From Methanocorpusculum sp. (GTDB lineage Archaea; Halobacteriota; Methanomicrobia; Methanomicrobiales; Methanocorpusculaceae): a stretch of 64,000 nt of DNA. This document shows, in pieces, positions 50,121 through 58,531 of the stretch (position 1 is the stretch's first letter; each line of letters opens with the position of its first letter). The stretch covers positions 1 to 64,000 of the forward strand of contig JAFQBW010000004.1 of assembly GCA_017399555.1 (NCBI GenBank), given 5' to 3'. The translations under genes were made by a program, and so were the position numbers. Below the pieces are notes generated by a model. That model ran no database searches. It saw nothing but the letters and a program-made list of their open reading frames with translations, and was not told the origin of the DNA.

Positions 50121-51104
50121 GTGTTCAGCGCATATTGGTATGGTATTGTGAATCGGTTTCAGAAGTTCCTCTCCATTCTCCCCCTTCCGATATCGGGGCT
50201 GATGCTTGCGACTGCATCGCTTGGCATTTTGCTTTCGCAGTATTTCAGTTCGGTGCTTCTGATTCCCGAAGCAGGGTTTGTCCTGCAGGCTCTCTGCGGA
50301 ACTGCGGCAGGCATTCTCTGGGTTCTGCTTGTTCTCAAAGCGGTGTTCTTCTTCCCGCAAATCCGTCAGGCGTTTCATGATCCGGTTGCGGCTTCGGTTG
50401 CCGGTACGTTTCCGATGGCGATGATGATTCTGTCTGTCTATCTTGCAGATTTGTCGGCTGATTTTTCCGTTCTGTTCTGGTATGCGGGTGTCTTTCTGCA
50501 TGCGGCACTGATTGTGTTTTTCACGGTTCGTTTTGTGCGCCGTCCAAAGCTTTCCCAGGTGTTTCCCAGCTGGCTTGTTGTCTATGTGGGAATTGTTCTT
50601 TCAGCAATTACTGCCCCTTACTTTAATCAGATTCAAACAGGTCAGATTTGTTTCTGGTTTGGTGCGGCAGCTTTAGTTCCGCTTCTGCCGGCTCTTCTGG
50701 TGCGGTGTACTCAGCTTCCGCTTTCTGAACCGGTGCGTCCGCTCTTCTGTATTTTTGCGGCCCCCGTGTCAATTATTCTTGCGGGATATGTGCAGAGTTT
50801 TTTTGCACATGCGGGATTTGTCTCTGTTCTTCTGATTGCGGAAACGGTTATCCTTATTCTGGTTCTGACCCGTCTTCCCGCTCTTTTACGGCTTCCGTTC
50901 TATCCAAGCTATGCAGCATTTACGTTCCCGTTTGTGGTGACAGCTACTGCATATCTGTTCGGGATTCAGAATCTTGTTGAGGCAGGATTCCTGTCAGTCT
51001 GGTGGTATGCGGTTCCGGGCTGTGTTCTTTTGTTTGCGGCAGTGCTTGTCATCTATGTGTCCCTTCGATACGCATCGGCACTCTGGAAGATGGTTCTGCA
51101 GTAA
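50121..51104 (+). CDS. TehA/SLAC1-family (TDT) transporter
   Basis: A 327-residue protein with ten predicted helices and the family start ILPLPISGLMLATASLGILL. The family includes anion channels and C4-dicarboxylate or sulfite exporters. Other matching segments are LYSVYLADLSA-like loops near 110 and PSYAAFTFPFVVTATAYLFG near 275. The start is uncertain: GTG 50121 is used here and GTG 50148 (MNRFQKFLSILPLP) is a good alternative. Neither has a clear ribosome-binding site. It is convergent with frhB. Confidence 0.82.
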   Translation: MFSAYWYGIVNRFQKFLSILPLPISGLMLATASLGILLSQYFSSVLLIPEAGFVLQALCGTAAGILWVLLVLKAVFFFPQIRQAFHDPVAASVAGTFPMAMMILSVYLADLSADFSVLFWYAGVFLHAALIVFFTVRFVRRPKLSQVFPSWLVVYVGIVLSAITAPYFNQIQTGQICFWFGAAALVPLLPALLVRCTQLPLSEPVRPLFCIFAAPVSIILAGYVQSFFAHAGFVSVLLIAETVILILVLTRLPALLRLPFYPSYAAFTFPFVVTATAYLFGIQNLVEAGFLSVWWYAVPGCVLLFAAVLVIYVSLRYASALWKMVLQ

Positions 51105-51197
51105 TTTCTTTTTTGCCGGTTTTGAAAACAGGATTGCTCCGGTAATCGGAAATGAAAAAACGTTCTTAAAAAAGCTCAAGCCCTACGATTCCCAAAA

Positions 51198-51226
51198 CCG
51201 CAGTAAGCCTGGAAAGGCTTACCGCG
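51198..51226. terminator. Hairpin between tehA-like gene and frhB
   Basis: GTAAGCC-TGGAAA-GGCTTAC (51203-51222) with flanking CGC/GCG extends to about ten base pairs. A second stem, GTACCC...GGGGTAC (51240-51260), lies closer to frhB. Together they form the 3' region between two convergent transcripts and may end or stabilise the frh mRNA. Confidence 0.5.
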
Positions 51227-51284
51227 GCGGGTAGATACTGTACCCGAGAGGGTGGGGTACATGCACAAATCCAATGGACTCCGT

Positions 51285-52157
51285 TTAAATGTATGGGGAG
51301 CGCAGTGGTTTGAGGAGAGTGCCCTCGTGCTTTCTGTGCTCGAGGTATGCTCTGTTGTTGTCGATCTTTGTCTTTGCGAGTTTCTCGACGAGTTCAAGTC
51401 CTGGCTTGACTCCGTCCATGGACTCTGCAACGATCCAGCCTGCATCGACTGCCTTCTGGAATGCTGCCTCTCCTGCCTTGGAGCGGATGAAGACGGTGGA
51501 CCATCCATCCGGAGTTCCAACGGATCCAGTGGAGATATCTGCCATGTTTGCGACGTAGTCGAGACAGACGTGACATGCCGGCTGCTCGTACTTGTGGGTA
51601 ACCTTGAGTGGGATCTCTGCAGTTGCACCGCGCTCGGTGTAAACAGTGAACTTACCCTTTCCAATGTCCATCTTCTTGACATTGTCAATCTTGGTTGCAC
51701 AGTGGTCTTCGACCATCTGGTAGAGACCCTGGTACGGGAAGTTCTCCATACAGAAGATACCGATTGCAAGAGCAATCTTGTCCGGTACGTCACGGAGACC
51801 GATTGGGTACAGCTGTGCCTTTCTGACTGCCTGGATCTGACACGGGGTGCCGACGATACCAATCTTGTCAAGACCGTAGCTGCGGGTTGCCTCCTTAATG
51901 AGAGACATGTTCGGGGAAATCGAGTACTTGGTTCCGCGTGCTGCGAGAAGTTCCTCGATAGTGGTTGCGATCATCGGTTCCGGCTTGTACGGCTCTGCTC
52001 CTGGTCCAGCGACGATTGCTCCGTCAATGATGCCTGCTTCGAGTGCGTATGCAAACATCGAGGTGACGATTCCTCCGTCCTGGGCCTTACCGAGAATGTC
52101 TGCACAGGCGGTTTTTGCCTTGTAGACTGCCTTGTATTCTCCAAGATATTCAGACAT
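51285..52157 (-). CDS. frhB: Coenzyme F420-reducing hydrogenase subunit beta
   Basis: FrhB (290 residues) holds FAD and one 4Fe-4S cluster and passes electrons from the hydrogenase to F420. Conserved stretches are KTACADILGKAQDGGIVTSM, FCMENFPYQGLYQMVEDHC, VGTPCQIQAVRKAQL and CHVCLDYVANMADISTGSVG. Length is normal (280-290). It is the last gene of frhA-D-G-B, 18 bp after frhG, with AGGTT-like sequence before the ATG. Confidence 0.96.
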   Translation of the reverse strand: MSEYLGEYKAVYKAKTACADILGKAQDGGIVTSMFAYALEAGIIDGAIVAGPGAEPYKPEPMIATTIEELLAARGTKYSISPNMSLIKEATRSYGLDKIGIVGTPCQIQAVRKAQLYPIGLRDVPDKIALAIGIFCMENFPYQGLYQMVEDHCATKIDNVKKMDIGKGKFTVYTERGATAEIPLKVTHKYEQPACHVCLDYVANMADISTGSVGTPDGWSTVFIRSKAGEAAFQKAVDAGWIVAESMDGVKPGLELVEKLAKTKIDNNRAYLEHRKHEGTLLKPLRSPYI

Positions 52158-52175
52158 TTTTTTAACCTCCGAACC

Positions 52176-53171
52176 TTATGGTTTCATAACCTCGCCGATG
52201 AGTTCGGTAATCGATTCGTACTGTCCGCAGACATCGAAGCTGAAGAAGCTTCTTGGACACTGGGCGTAGCATGCTCCGCACTTGATACAGAGGTCACGCT
52301 CGACCTGCGGCTTGCCGTACTGCATGGTGATTGCACGGACGGTACATGCTGCTGCACAGCTTCCACAGCCCATACAGAGGCCCTGGTTGATGACTTCGGT
52401 CATCAGGTCGCAGCCGCATGCTTCGGTTCCTGCTGCTGCAAGGTTCATTAACGGGGTAAGGTATGCGGTTGCAAGTGCCTTCTGCTCGTCGTTTCCTTTG
52501 AGTAACAGGTATGCCATTAAGCAGACGTTTCTAATCTGCTGCGGGGTTGGTGCACATGCCGGGATGTAAACATCGACCTTGATAAGGTCTCCGATTGGGA
52601 CAAAGCCCTCGTGCTGCGGCTGGTTCTGCTGACCACCGCGGCAGAAACGGGTAGTGTTTCCGTAGCATGCACATCCGCCGAGAGCAACAACAATCTTTGC
52701 TCTCTCGCGGGTTTCTAAAATCTCTTCCATAGAGCACTCGTCGTTAATACAGACAGAACCCTCAACTAATGCGACATCCATCTCCGGGATGTGACGTACA
52801 TCAGCAAGAGTCAGACAGTAGACGAGATCTGCGTATTTATCGAGGATTGTGAGTAATCCTTCGTAGTTGTCTGCAAGGGACACGAGACATCCGGTACATC
52901 CGCTCATGTGAACGTGTCCTACAGTAATCTTGTCAGCCACTGGCTTCTCCTCCTTAGGTTTTTGAATAATATGCTTTTGTTCGACCGGTTCGACATTGCC
53001 TGCTGCCGGCTGTGCAGCTGGGGCTTCTGCTTTCACTTCTGCTTTCGGCTGCTCAACTGGCTTTTCGACAATTTTGTCAGCTGGTTTTGCACCAGGCTTT
53101 GCGTCCTGTTTTCCCTCGCTGACACTCTCTTTACCGAACAGTAAGCTTTTGAGTTTATCTAATAATCCCAT
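52176..53171 (-). CDS. frhG: Coenzyme F420-reducing hydrogenase subunit gamma, N-terminally extended
   Basis: FrhG carries three 4Fe-4S clusters linking the NiFe site to FrhB. The core from about residue 85 is canonical: VHMSGCTGCLVSLADNYEGL (proximal cluster), ALGGCACYGNT, CMGCGSCAAACTVRAITMQY and CIKCGACYAQCPRS. The frame begins at ATG 53171 with TAGGAG upstream, adding about 77 residues: a possible amphipathic helix (MGLLDKLKSLLFG) and a Lys/Pro/Ala/Glu-rich linker. A second start, GTG at 52940, has AAGGAGGAG six bases upstream and would give a normal-length FrhG (MADKITVGHVHM). Both starts may be used. Confidence 0.93.
   Translation of the reverse strand: MGLLDKLKSLLFGKESVSEGKQDAKPGAKPADKIVEKPVEQPKAEVKAEAPAAQPAAGNVEPVEQKHIIQKPKEEKPVADKITVGHVHMSGCTGCLVSLADNYEGLLTILDKYADLVYCLTLADVRHIPEMDVALVEGSVCINDECSMEEILETRERAKIVVALGGCACYGNTTRFCRGGQQNQPQHEGFVPIGDLIKVDVYIPACAPTPQQIRNVCLMAYLLLKGNDEQKALATAYLTPLMNLAAAGTEACGCDLMTEVINQGLCMGCGSCAAACTVRAITMQYGKPQVERDLCIKCGACYAQCPRSFFSFDVCGQYESITELIGEVMKP
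52940..52955 (-). promoter_or_regulatory. Internal ribosome-binding site and GTG start inside frhG
   Basis: On the minus strand, AAGGAGGAG is followed by AAGCCA and then GTG (start base 52940), in frame with frhG at codon 78. The spacing is ideal, and the protein made from here begins as ordinary FrhG proteins do. The Lys-Glu-Glu codons of the linker happen to encode this site, so chance cannot be excluded. Confidence 0.6.
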
Positions 53172-53174
53172 TGT

Positions 53175-53657
53175 TTAAGCTCCTATTTCCTGTAAAATGA
53201 CAGATACAGTTTTGGGAACGGCTCCTTCGACCTCCGGGCTCAGTTCGAGAACAAAGTCCTCGGAATCCGGAGCTGGAATACACGCGGGCTGGCACCCAAT
53301 GATAACAATGTCCATTTTTCCTTTCAGTCTGCCGATTGGGTCAAGCAGATTTCCGGAATGGGCGTCCATGTAACGCTCTTCCCTGCCTTCAGGCAGAAGG
53401 TCGGCTGGGATTTTCGTCACGTCTCCGGGTTTACCCCCGAAGTCCATGCAATCCACAATAATCAACTTCTTAGTTACCTCAGGCTCCAGCATGGAAAAGA
53501 TGAGGTGGGGGCCGCCAAGGCCGACATCCATTGCTTTTACATTGTCTGGGAGTTCGTGGTCAGCTAAAGCTCTGATTACTGCGGGACCGAATCCGTCATC
53601 GCCAAAGAGTTCGTTACCGACTCCGGCTATTATTATTTCTGGGAATAGGCCATCCAT
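53175..53657 (-). CDS. frhD: F420-hydrogenase maturation endopeptidase
   Basis: FrhD (160 residues) is the HycI/HyaD-type protease that removes the C-terminal tail of FrhA after nickel insertion. Signatures are VGNELFGDDGFGPAVIRAL, with the nickel-sensing glutamate and aspartates, IIVDCMDFGGKPGD and VIIGCQPACI. It lies between frhA and frhG as in other methanogens. It follows frhA by 10 bp and precedes frhG by 3 bp. Confidence 0.94.
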   Translation of the reverse strand: MDGLFPEIIIAGVGNELFGDDGFGPAVIRALADHELPDNVKAMDVGLGGPHLIFSMLEPEVTKKLIIVDCMDFGGKPGDVTKIPADLLPEGREERYMDAHSGNLLDPIGRLKGKMDIVIIGCQPACIPAPDSEDFVLELSPEVEGAVPKTVSVILQEIGA

Positions 53658-53667
53658 TGTATATTAC

Positions 53668-55035
53668 TTACTCAAGGAGCTTCTGTGCAACAAGCTTGTT
53701 GTCTTCATCCAGTACAATCATGTGGGTTGCACAGGAGACACACGGGTCGTATGCACGGACAATAACTTCTGCGAGCTCCCATGGTGCGCCAGTGAGTGCA
53801 CGGCTGCAGGTTGGGAAGTTCCAGGTGGTCGGGACGAGCATAGAGAACCACTCGACTTTGCCGTTGCGGACCTTTGCAAGGTGAACGTCTGCTCCGCGTG
53901 GTGCTTCGTTGGATGCCCATCCGATAGAACCGTCACCCTGTGGGATAACGTCTGCAACGACGGATCCGCTGGTGTTGAGTGCGTCGGCTGCCTCGATCAT
54001 CTTGTAGACAGAGTCCATGTACTCCATCTCGCGAGCGATGTTTAAGCCGATTGCGCCCTTACGGTCGTAGTTCTTGAAGATAGACATACGTGCGCGTGGA
54101 CCGACTTCGACCGGCTGGCCGTCGTAGAGTGGGACACCAGTGCATGCCTGCATCTGCGGCCATGCCTTGGTTCCTGCCTTGGTGGTTCCGCCAACTGGGT
54201 ATGCTTCATCCTCAAGGGTGATTTCTTCTTCGCCCATGTACCAGTCCCATGGTCTGACTTCAAGCCAGCGTGCTGGGTCCCAGGTCGGGTGCTCATCGAG
54301 GGAGGAGCTTCCGTACATTGGGTCGGTTGCCATGTATCCCTGCTGGTGGTAACCGAGGTCCTTCGGGATTGCAACTTCGCGTCCGCACATCTCTGCCCAG
54401 TCGCGCTTGCCGTAGTTCTCGAAGACTGCGATCATGAATTCCATCTGCTCACGTGCGAGCGGGAGTGCCTGCTTTGCAAGGTCGAGGACCTTTGCCTTTG
54501 CACGTGGAGTGATGTTCTTGTACATACCACCAACGCGTGGGTTGGACGGGTGAACTGCTTCGCCACCAACGATCTCACCGATGGTCTGACCGATCATACG
54601 GAGAGTCTGGATGCGCTTTGCAACAGATCTGACCGGCTCCTCTGGGGAGAACGGGTTGATCTTGGAGTCAGTACCTGGGAGGTACATATCCGGCAGTGCA
54701 AGGATGTCATGCAGTGCGTGGGAGTGCAGTCTGTTTGCTGCCTGCAGAATGATACGCAGAAGGTATGCGTCGTCTGGAATCTCAACACCCATGGATGCTT
54801 CCATAGCCTCAGTTGCGGCAAGGGTGTGGGCAATCGGACAGATACCGCACACACGGGAAGCGATCTTTGGAACCTGCTCATAGGTCTTTCCGATGGCAAG
54901 CTTCTCTACTCCACGAACCGGGGTGATAGAAAGCCAGTCTCCGCGCTCGATGATGCCTTCATCGTTGACCTTTAAAACGAGTTTGGAGTGACCTTCATGT
55001 CTGGTGGTCGGGGAAATTTCTACTACTTTCGACAA
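53668..55035 (-). CDS. frhA: Coenzyme F420-reducing hydrogenase subunit alpha (NiFe)
   Basis: FrhA (455 residues) carries the NiFe active site that oxidises H2. The two nickel-ligand pairs are present: RVCGICPIAHTLAATEA (about 62-65) and DPCVSCATH near the C-terminus. These are followed by a 17-residue tail (MIVLDEDNKLVAQKLLE) that FrhD would cleave after the histidine. All four ligands are cysteine, with no selenocysteine. The start is TTG 55035 (MSKVVEISPTTRHEGHS), with GATGAGGCG eight bases upstream. This is the first gene of frhADGB. Confidence 0.95.
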   Translation of the reverse strand: MSKVVEISPTTRHEGHSKLVLKVNDEGIIERGDWLSITPVRGVEKLAIGKTYEQVPKIASRVCGICPIAHTLAATEAMEASMGVEIPDDAYLLRIILQAANRLHSHALHDILALPDMYLPGTDSKINPFSPEEPVRSVAKRIQTLRMIGQTIGEIVGGEAVHPSNPRVGGMYKNITPRAKAKVLDLAKQALPLAREQMEFMIAVFENYGKRDWAEMCGREVAIPKDLGYHQQGYMATDPMYGSSSLDEHPTWDPARWLEVRPWDWYMGEEEITLEDEAYPVGGTTKAGTKAWPQMQACTGVPLYDGQPVEVGPRARMSIFKNYDRKGAIGLNIAREMEYMDSVYKMIEAADALNTSGSVVADVIPQGDGSIGWASNEAPRGADVHLAKVRNGKVEWFSMLVPTTWNFPTCSRALTGAPWELAEVIVRAYDPCVSCATHMIVLDEDNKLVAQKLLE

Positions 55036-55373
55036 TGTTTTCGCCTCATCCTAAGTTATTTAGGGTATTCAAACAGCTATACGGAAATATTACCATTGTC
55101 CTTTTGGATTAATGACACGTACCGAGGTACGTTATGTATTATCTCTTAATTGAGCGATATTAAAGATTCTCATCCCCTTTTGGAAAACAACCCGCAAATG
55201 GAGCGTTAACAGAGTTACAATCACACGAATTATATAATTAGTATTACTCAAACACATCCTATTGAACATTGCGTCATACGAAATCGGGAAATAACGCAAA
55301 TTAAACCCGAAATCAAAATGCGCTTGATTAAAACATGTAAAATAAAAAAATAAGAGTTTTTTGAAGAGATATC
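55036..55373. other. frh promoter region with dyad ACGTACC-GA-GGTACGT
   Basis: The gap upstream of frhA contains a perfect 7-bp dyad, ACGTACC-GA-GGTACGT (55117-55132), about 85-100 bp before the frhA start. AT-rich sequence near 55085-55100 (minus strand GGTAATATTTCC) may hold the TATA box. The side towards mptA has a minus-strand T-run (about 55340-55351) that probably ends the mptA transcript. No gene is visible. Confidence 0.5.
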
Positions 55374-56309
55374 TTATGCGTTCAGTTCGCTTCTAAGCTC
55401 AGCAAGGGTTGCATCGCGCTCTGCGTATGCATCGTGCTGGTGGATACTCTCTTCATTGGTCTGACGAAGGGTAACGCGGGTCTCTCCCGGAAGGTCTGCA
55501 AAGTTTGCAACGACCTGGCGTGCCATCTCACGAACACAGTCCTCAACGAAGCGTGCGTTCTTGTGGGCTGCCATAACGACGTAGCTCTCGTCTCCGCGCT
55601 TTAACAGCTCGTAGATTCTTGCACTCATGGAGTCCTTTAAGACGTTGATAACCTTGTCAAGCGGGACAATGGTCTCGCCGTCGGTTTCAATGGATAAGAA
55701 TCCACGTCCGCGCTGGTTGTGGGAAGCCATCGGGATCTCCTGGAAGAATGCCTCAATCTTCTCTTTCGGAATCTCGAGCTGTTCCATAACATGCATTGCG
55801 TGGTCCTTCATGATGTTCTGTGCACACGGGCATGCAGTGATACCGGTAACTTCAGCACCGATGCTCTTTCTGACAATCGGGTTGTTGTTGTTACGCTGTG
55901 CGATTGCATGTGCATAAACATTGACGACTTCCTGACAGGTGGTCTTGGAAACCGGAGTCTCGCGGTTCATCATGTAGCAGCTGTGCATGAAAACTTCAGT
56001 CTGCTCTGCATACTCATGGTGGTCTAAGAGCTTCTTTGCGACAACACCGCAGATGTCTTCAATTCCTTTGACCTCGCCGTTAGTTGCCTGCTGAAGGACT
56101 TCATCAATTACTTCGAAGTTTCTGGAAAGGTTTGCACCTTTCAGGCTGCTTGGCAGATCGACGAACACGTCAAATTCAGAAATGAAGATTCCTGGACGTG
56201 ACTTTCCTGGTCTCGCCACTTCGACGAGTTTCTTGACATTTTTCACACCAACACGCGTAAGGCTGATTCTTACATCAGGCGCGGTGGACTGAACATCTGG
56301 TAGTGACAT
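55374..56309 (-). CDS. mptA: GTP cyclohydrolase MptA
   Basis: This 311-residue archaeal GTP cyclohydrolase (FolE2-related) makes 7,8-dihydroneopterin 2',3'-cyclic phosphate for tetrahydromethanopterin. Visible features are the N-terminal SLPDVQSTAPDVRISLTRVG, the substrate/metal region MNRETPVSKTTCQEVVNVYA, the metal-binding cysteine in VTGITACPCAQNI and IPMASHNQRGRG, and FVEDCVREMARQVV. Length fits. It has its own promoter (minus-strand TATATAG, about 56392-56399), divergent from ilvC. Confidence 0.94.
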   Translation of the reverse strand: MSLPDVQSTAPDVRISLTRVGVKNVKKLVEVARPGKSRPGIFISEFDVFVDLPSSLKGANLSRNFEVIDEVLQQATNGEVKGIEDICGVVAKKLLDHHEYAEQTEVFMHSCYMMNRETPVSKTTCQEVVNVYAHAIAQRNNNNPIVRKSIGAEVTGITACPCAQNIMKDHAMHVMEQLEIPKEKIEAFFQEIPMASHNQRGRGFLSIETDGETIVPLDKVINVLKDSMSARIYELLKRGDESYVVMAAHKNARFVEDCVREMARQVVANFADLPGETRVTLRQTNEESIHQHDAYAERDATLAELRSELNA

Positions 56310-56391
56310 TATCTATCGTGTCCTTTCCCGTCAACTTCTGCGTTCTATTTGCAGGGAAGTTTAACGTGTATCTATCTGTATTGGTATCTGT

Positions 56392-56493
56392 CTATATAAC
56401 TTTTTGTTTCGTATTCTGTCTCATGTGATAAAAGCACCTCTCATGAACAGGAAATAGAGCGGTGGAAAGCGCACGCAACGCAGGATTATATAG
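56392..56493. promoter_or_regulatory. Divergent TATA boxes of mptA and ilvC
   Basis: CTATATAA (56392-56399) is a TATA box on the minus strand about 85 nt before mptA. TTATATAG (56486-56493) is a TATA box on the plus strand 28 nt before the ilvC start. AAGGAG (56510-56514) is the ilvC ribosome-binding site. Confidence 0.55.
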
Positions 56494-56520
56494 TTTGAAT
56501 AAAAACCTAAAGGAGTAAGA

Positions 56521-57507
56521 ATGAACACATACACTGTCTCCCCGGCTGATGAGCAGTATTTCCTCTCGAAGCGTATCGCAATCCTCGGCTACGGCTCGCA
56601 GGGAAGAGCGCAGGCTCTGAATCTGAGAGACAGCGGGGCGGATGTGATTGTCGGAAACCGCGCGGGAAAAAGTTTTGACCGTGCGGCAGAAGACGGCTTT
56701 GCGGTTTACTCTGTCTCTGATGCCGTGCAGAAGGCGGATGTGCTTGCCCTGCTGTTTCCGGATGAGTCTGCCGCAGATATTTACGCGGAAGAAATCGCGC
56801 CCTATCTGCGGGAAGGACACACGCTTCTCTTCGCGCACGGATTCAATATTCTCTATAATCTCATCCAGCCGCCGGAATTTGTGGATGTGGTTCTCGCAGC
56901 GCCGAAGGGGGTGGGGCCTATGGTTCGCCGGCTCTATGAGGAAGGAGGAGGGGTTGCTTCTCTTGTTTCGGTGCATCAGGATGCATCAGGTCATGCTCTG
57001 CAGACAGCACTCGGGTTTGCCGCGGCGATTGGCTCTTCCCGCTCGGCAATTCTCGAATCCACGTTCAAAGACGAGACGGAAACCGACCTCTTCGGCGAGC
57101 AGGCGATTATCTGCGGCGGCATTCCGGCATTAATCGAGGCAGCAGTAGATATCTTAATTGAGGCTGGCTATCCACCGGAGCTTGCCTACTCGGAGTGCGC
57201 CCATGAGGTAAAGCTCGTTATCGACTTAATCTATGCAAAAGGGTTCGGCGCGATGTATGATTCAGTCTCCAGAACCGCAAGCTACGGCGGCATTACCCGC
57301 GGAAAGCGCCTGATTTCCGAGCGCCTGAAATCAGATATGAAAGAGATTCTCCGCGAGGTACAGTCCGGAGAGTTTGCTGAGGAGTGGGTTGCGGAAAAGC
57401 GTGCCGGAAGCGGACACTTCCGAGAGCTTGTAGAGAACGCGCGGGAAAGCGAGATGGAAAAAGCCGGTGTGGCTTTTAGGAAGATTCTGGAAGCAAAAAG
57501 TGAGTAA
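56521..57507 (+). CDS. ilvC: Ketol-acid reductoisomerase
   Basis: This 328-residue class I KARI converts acetolactate to dihydroxyisovalerate in branched-chain amino acid synthesis. The dinucleotide loop is AILGYGSQGRAQALNLRDSG. The domain signatures FAHGFNI, APKGVGPMVRRLYEEGGGVA, STFKDETETDLFGEQAIICG (Mg-binding D and E) and CAHEVKLVIDLIYAKGFGAM are intact. It appears monocistronic, with a strong AAAGGAG ribosome-binding site and a TATA box 28 nt upstream. Confidence 0.95.
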   Translation: MNTYTVSPADEQYFLSKRIAILGYGSQGRAQALNLRDSGADVIVGNRAGKSFDRAAEDGFAVYSVSDAVQKADVLALLFPDESAADIYAEEIAPYLREGHTLLFAHGFNILYNLIQPPEFVDVVLAAPKGVGPMVRRLYEEGGGVASLVSVHQDASGHALQTALGFAAAIGSSRSAILESTFKDETETDLFGEQAIICGGIPALIEAAVDILIEAGYPPELAYSECAHEVKLVIDLIYAKGFGAMYDSVSRTASYGGITRGKRLISERLKSDMKEILREVQSGEFAEEWVAEKRAGSGHFRELVENARESEMEKAGVAFRKILEAKSE

Positions 57508-57522
57508 ATCTCAACTCAGGAT

Positions 57523-58038
57523 TTACCCTTCCATTCTTTTCTGCAGAGTAAACATCCCTTCACCGCCGTCACCGATAAACTCATCCAGAGAATTCGGGTC
57601 ATGGTAATGAGCATTTATGAACTCGGTGATGTGGAATCCGCATTTGTTGACATAGAAGTGGATGTTTCTTTTCTCAAAGTATGGAGTGCAAGTTTCCCAT
57701 ACTCTGGTTTCCGGATAGCGTTGTTCAATTTCCTTCCAGATTGCATAACCAACTCCTCTTGTCTGAATGCCAGTTTTAACATAGAGAAAATGAAGGTGAT
57801 TGTGTTGTGTCTCCTCATCAATTACCACAACCGCTCCGCCGACCATTTCCCCGTCAACAACAGCTTTGTACGCGACAGAGCCTTTGGTGTTCAGCGATTC
57901 GTCAATATCCTTTTCCGGAAGAATGCGCTCTGCGGTTTTTCCAAAGACTTCTTCAAAGCCATTCTGAAAAGCCTCCTGCATATCTTTTTTAAACGATTCA
58001 AGGTCTAAGTCGGTAATTGGTACTAAAGACAGCTTCAT
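57523..58038 (-). CDS. GNAT-family N-acetyltransferase
   Basis: A 171-residue acetyltransferase of the GNAT fold. The acetyl-CoA region is HLHFLYVKTGIQTRGVGYAI, with RTRGVG-like loop and the following helix WKEIEQRYPETRVWE. FEKRNIHFYVNKCGFHITEF gives the C-terminal strand and helix. I start at ATG 58038 (MKLSLVPITDLDLE); the in-frame TTG 58065 is less likely. The substrate is unknown. Confidence 0.85.
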   Translation of the reverse strand: MKLSLVPITDLDLESFKKDMQEAFQNGFEEVFGKTAERILPEKDIDESLNTKGSVAYKAVVDGEMVGGAVVVIDEETQHNHLHFLYVKTGIQTRGVGYAIWKEIEQRYPETRVWETCTPYFEKRNIHFYVNKCGFHITEFINAHYHDPNSLDEFIGDGGEGMFTLQKRMEG

Positions 58039-58067
58039 AGATTCCAAACAATGATTAATTCTCAAAT

Positions 58068-58475
58068 TTAGCTGAAGATAATCGTTACCGTGATGGTGCT
58101 GATGGGGGCATCTTCCCAGGCACGTTTGTACTCAGTGGTAAATGTGTATGTTCCCGGCTTATCTGCGGAGACGTCCCAGTCATAAATCGTTCCGGCACCG
58201 ACAATTTCCGGCCCGTCAGTGGTGATGCGGCCCCAGCCGATGATATCCAGACCGTCAGAGACAACCGGTTCTGTCCAGTCGTATCCGGTGGTTGGGTTTC
58301 CTTCAGTGGTGATGGTGATAATGTCTCCTGCTTTTGCGGTGACGGTTTCTTCTCCGCCAGAAGAGTCAAAGGTTACTGCATACTCCTGAACTTCTTCATA
58401 AGAAATACACCCTGCGCCAAATACACAGCCGAGCAGGACTGCCGCGGTTAAAAGAAAGATTGGTTTTTTCTTCAT
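58068..58475 (-). CDS. Chagasin-family (I42) inhibitor lipoprotein
   Basis: A 135-residue lipoprotein with signal peptide and lipobox (LGCVFGAGCISYEE). The mature domain matches chagasin-type cysteine-protease inhibitors: TTEGNPTTGYDWTEPVVSDG contains the NPTTGY loop, VGAGTIYDWDV the second loop, and TEYKRAWEDAP the third (RAW in place of the common RPW). Such proteins block papain-like proteases. Its target, host or self, is unknown. A second, non-lipidated copy follows at 58532-58951. Confidence 0.88.
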   Translation of the reverse strand: MKKKPIFLLTAAVLLGCVFGAGCISYEEVQEYAVTFDSSGGEETVTAKAGDIITITTEGNPTTGYDWTEPVVSDGLDIIGWGRITTDGPEIVGAGTIYDWDVSADKPGTYTFTTEYKRAWEDAPISTITVTIIFS

Positions 58476-58531
58476 GGAAAGTTATACGCGACGGCGGTAT
58501 AAAGTCTTTCAGAAAAAAGAAGTTTTGGCAC

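Noticed and set aside
51252-52451. 399-aa + strand ORF antisense to frhB and frhG
   Set aside because: It lies wholly opposite two certain genes and has a composition typical of antisense frames (Cys/Leu/Val-rich), with no ribosome-binding site or family.
53668-55035. Possible selenocysteine hydrogenase
   Set aside because: All four active-site ligand positions in FrhA are cysteine and no in-frame TGA occurs.
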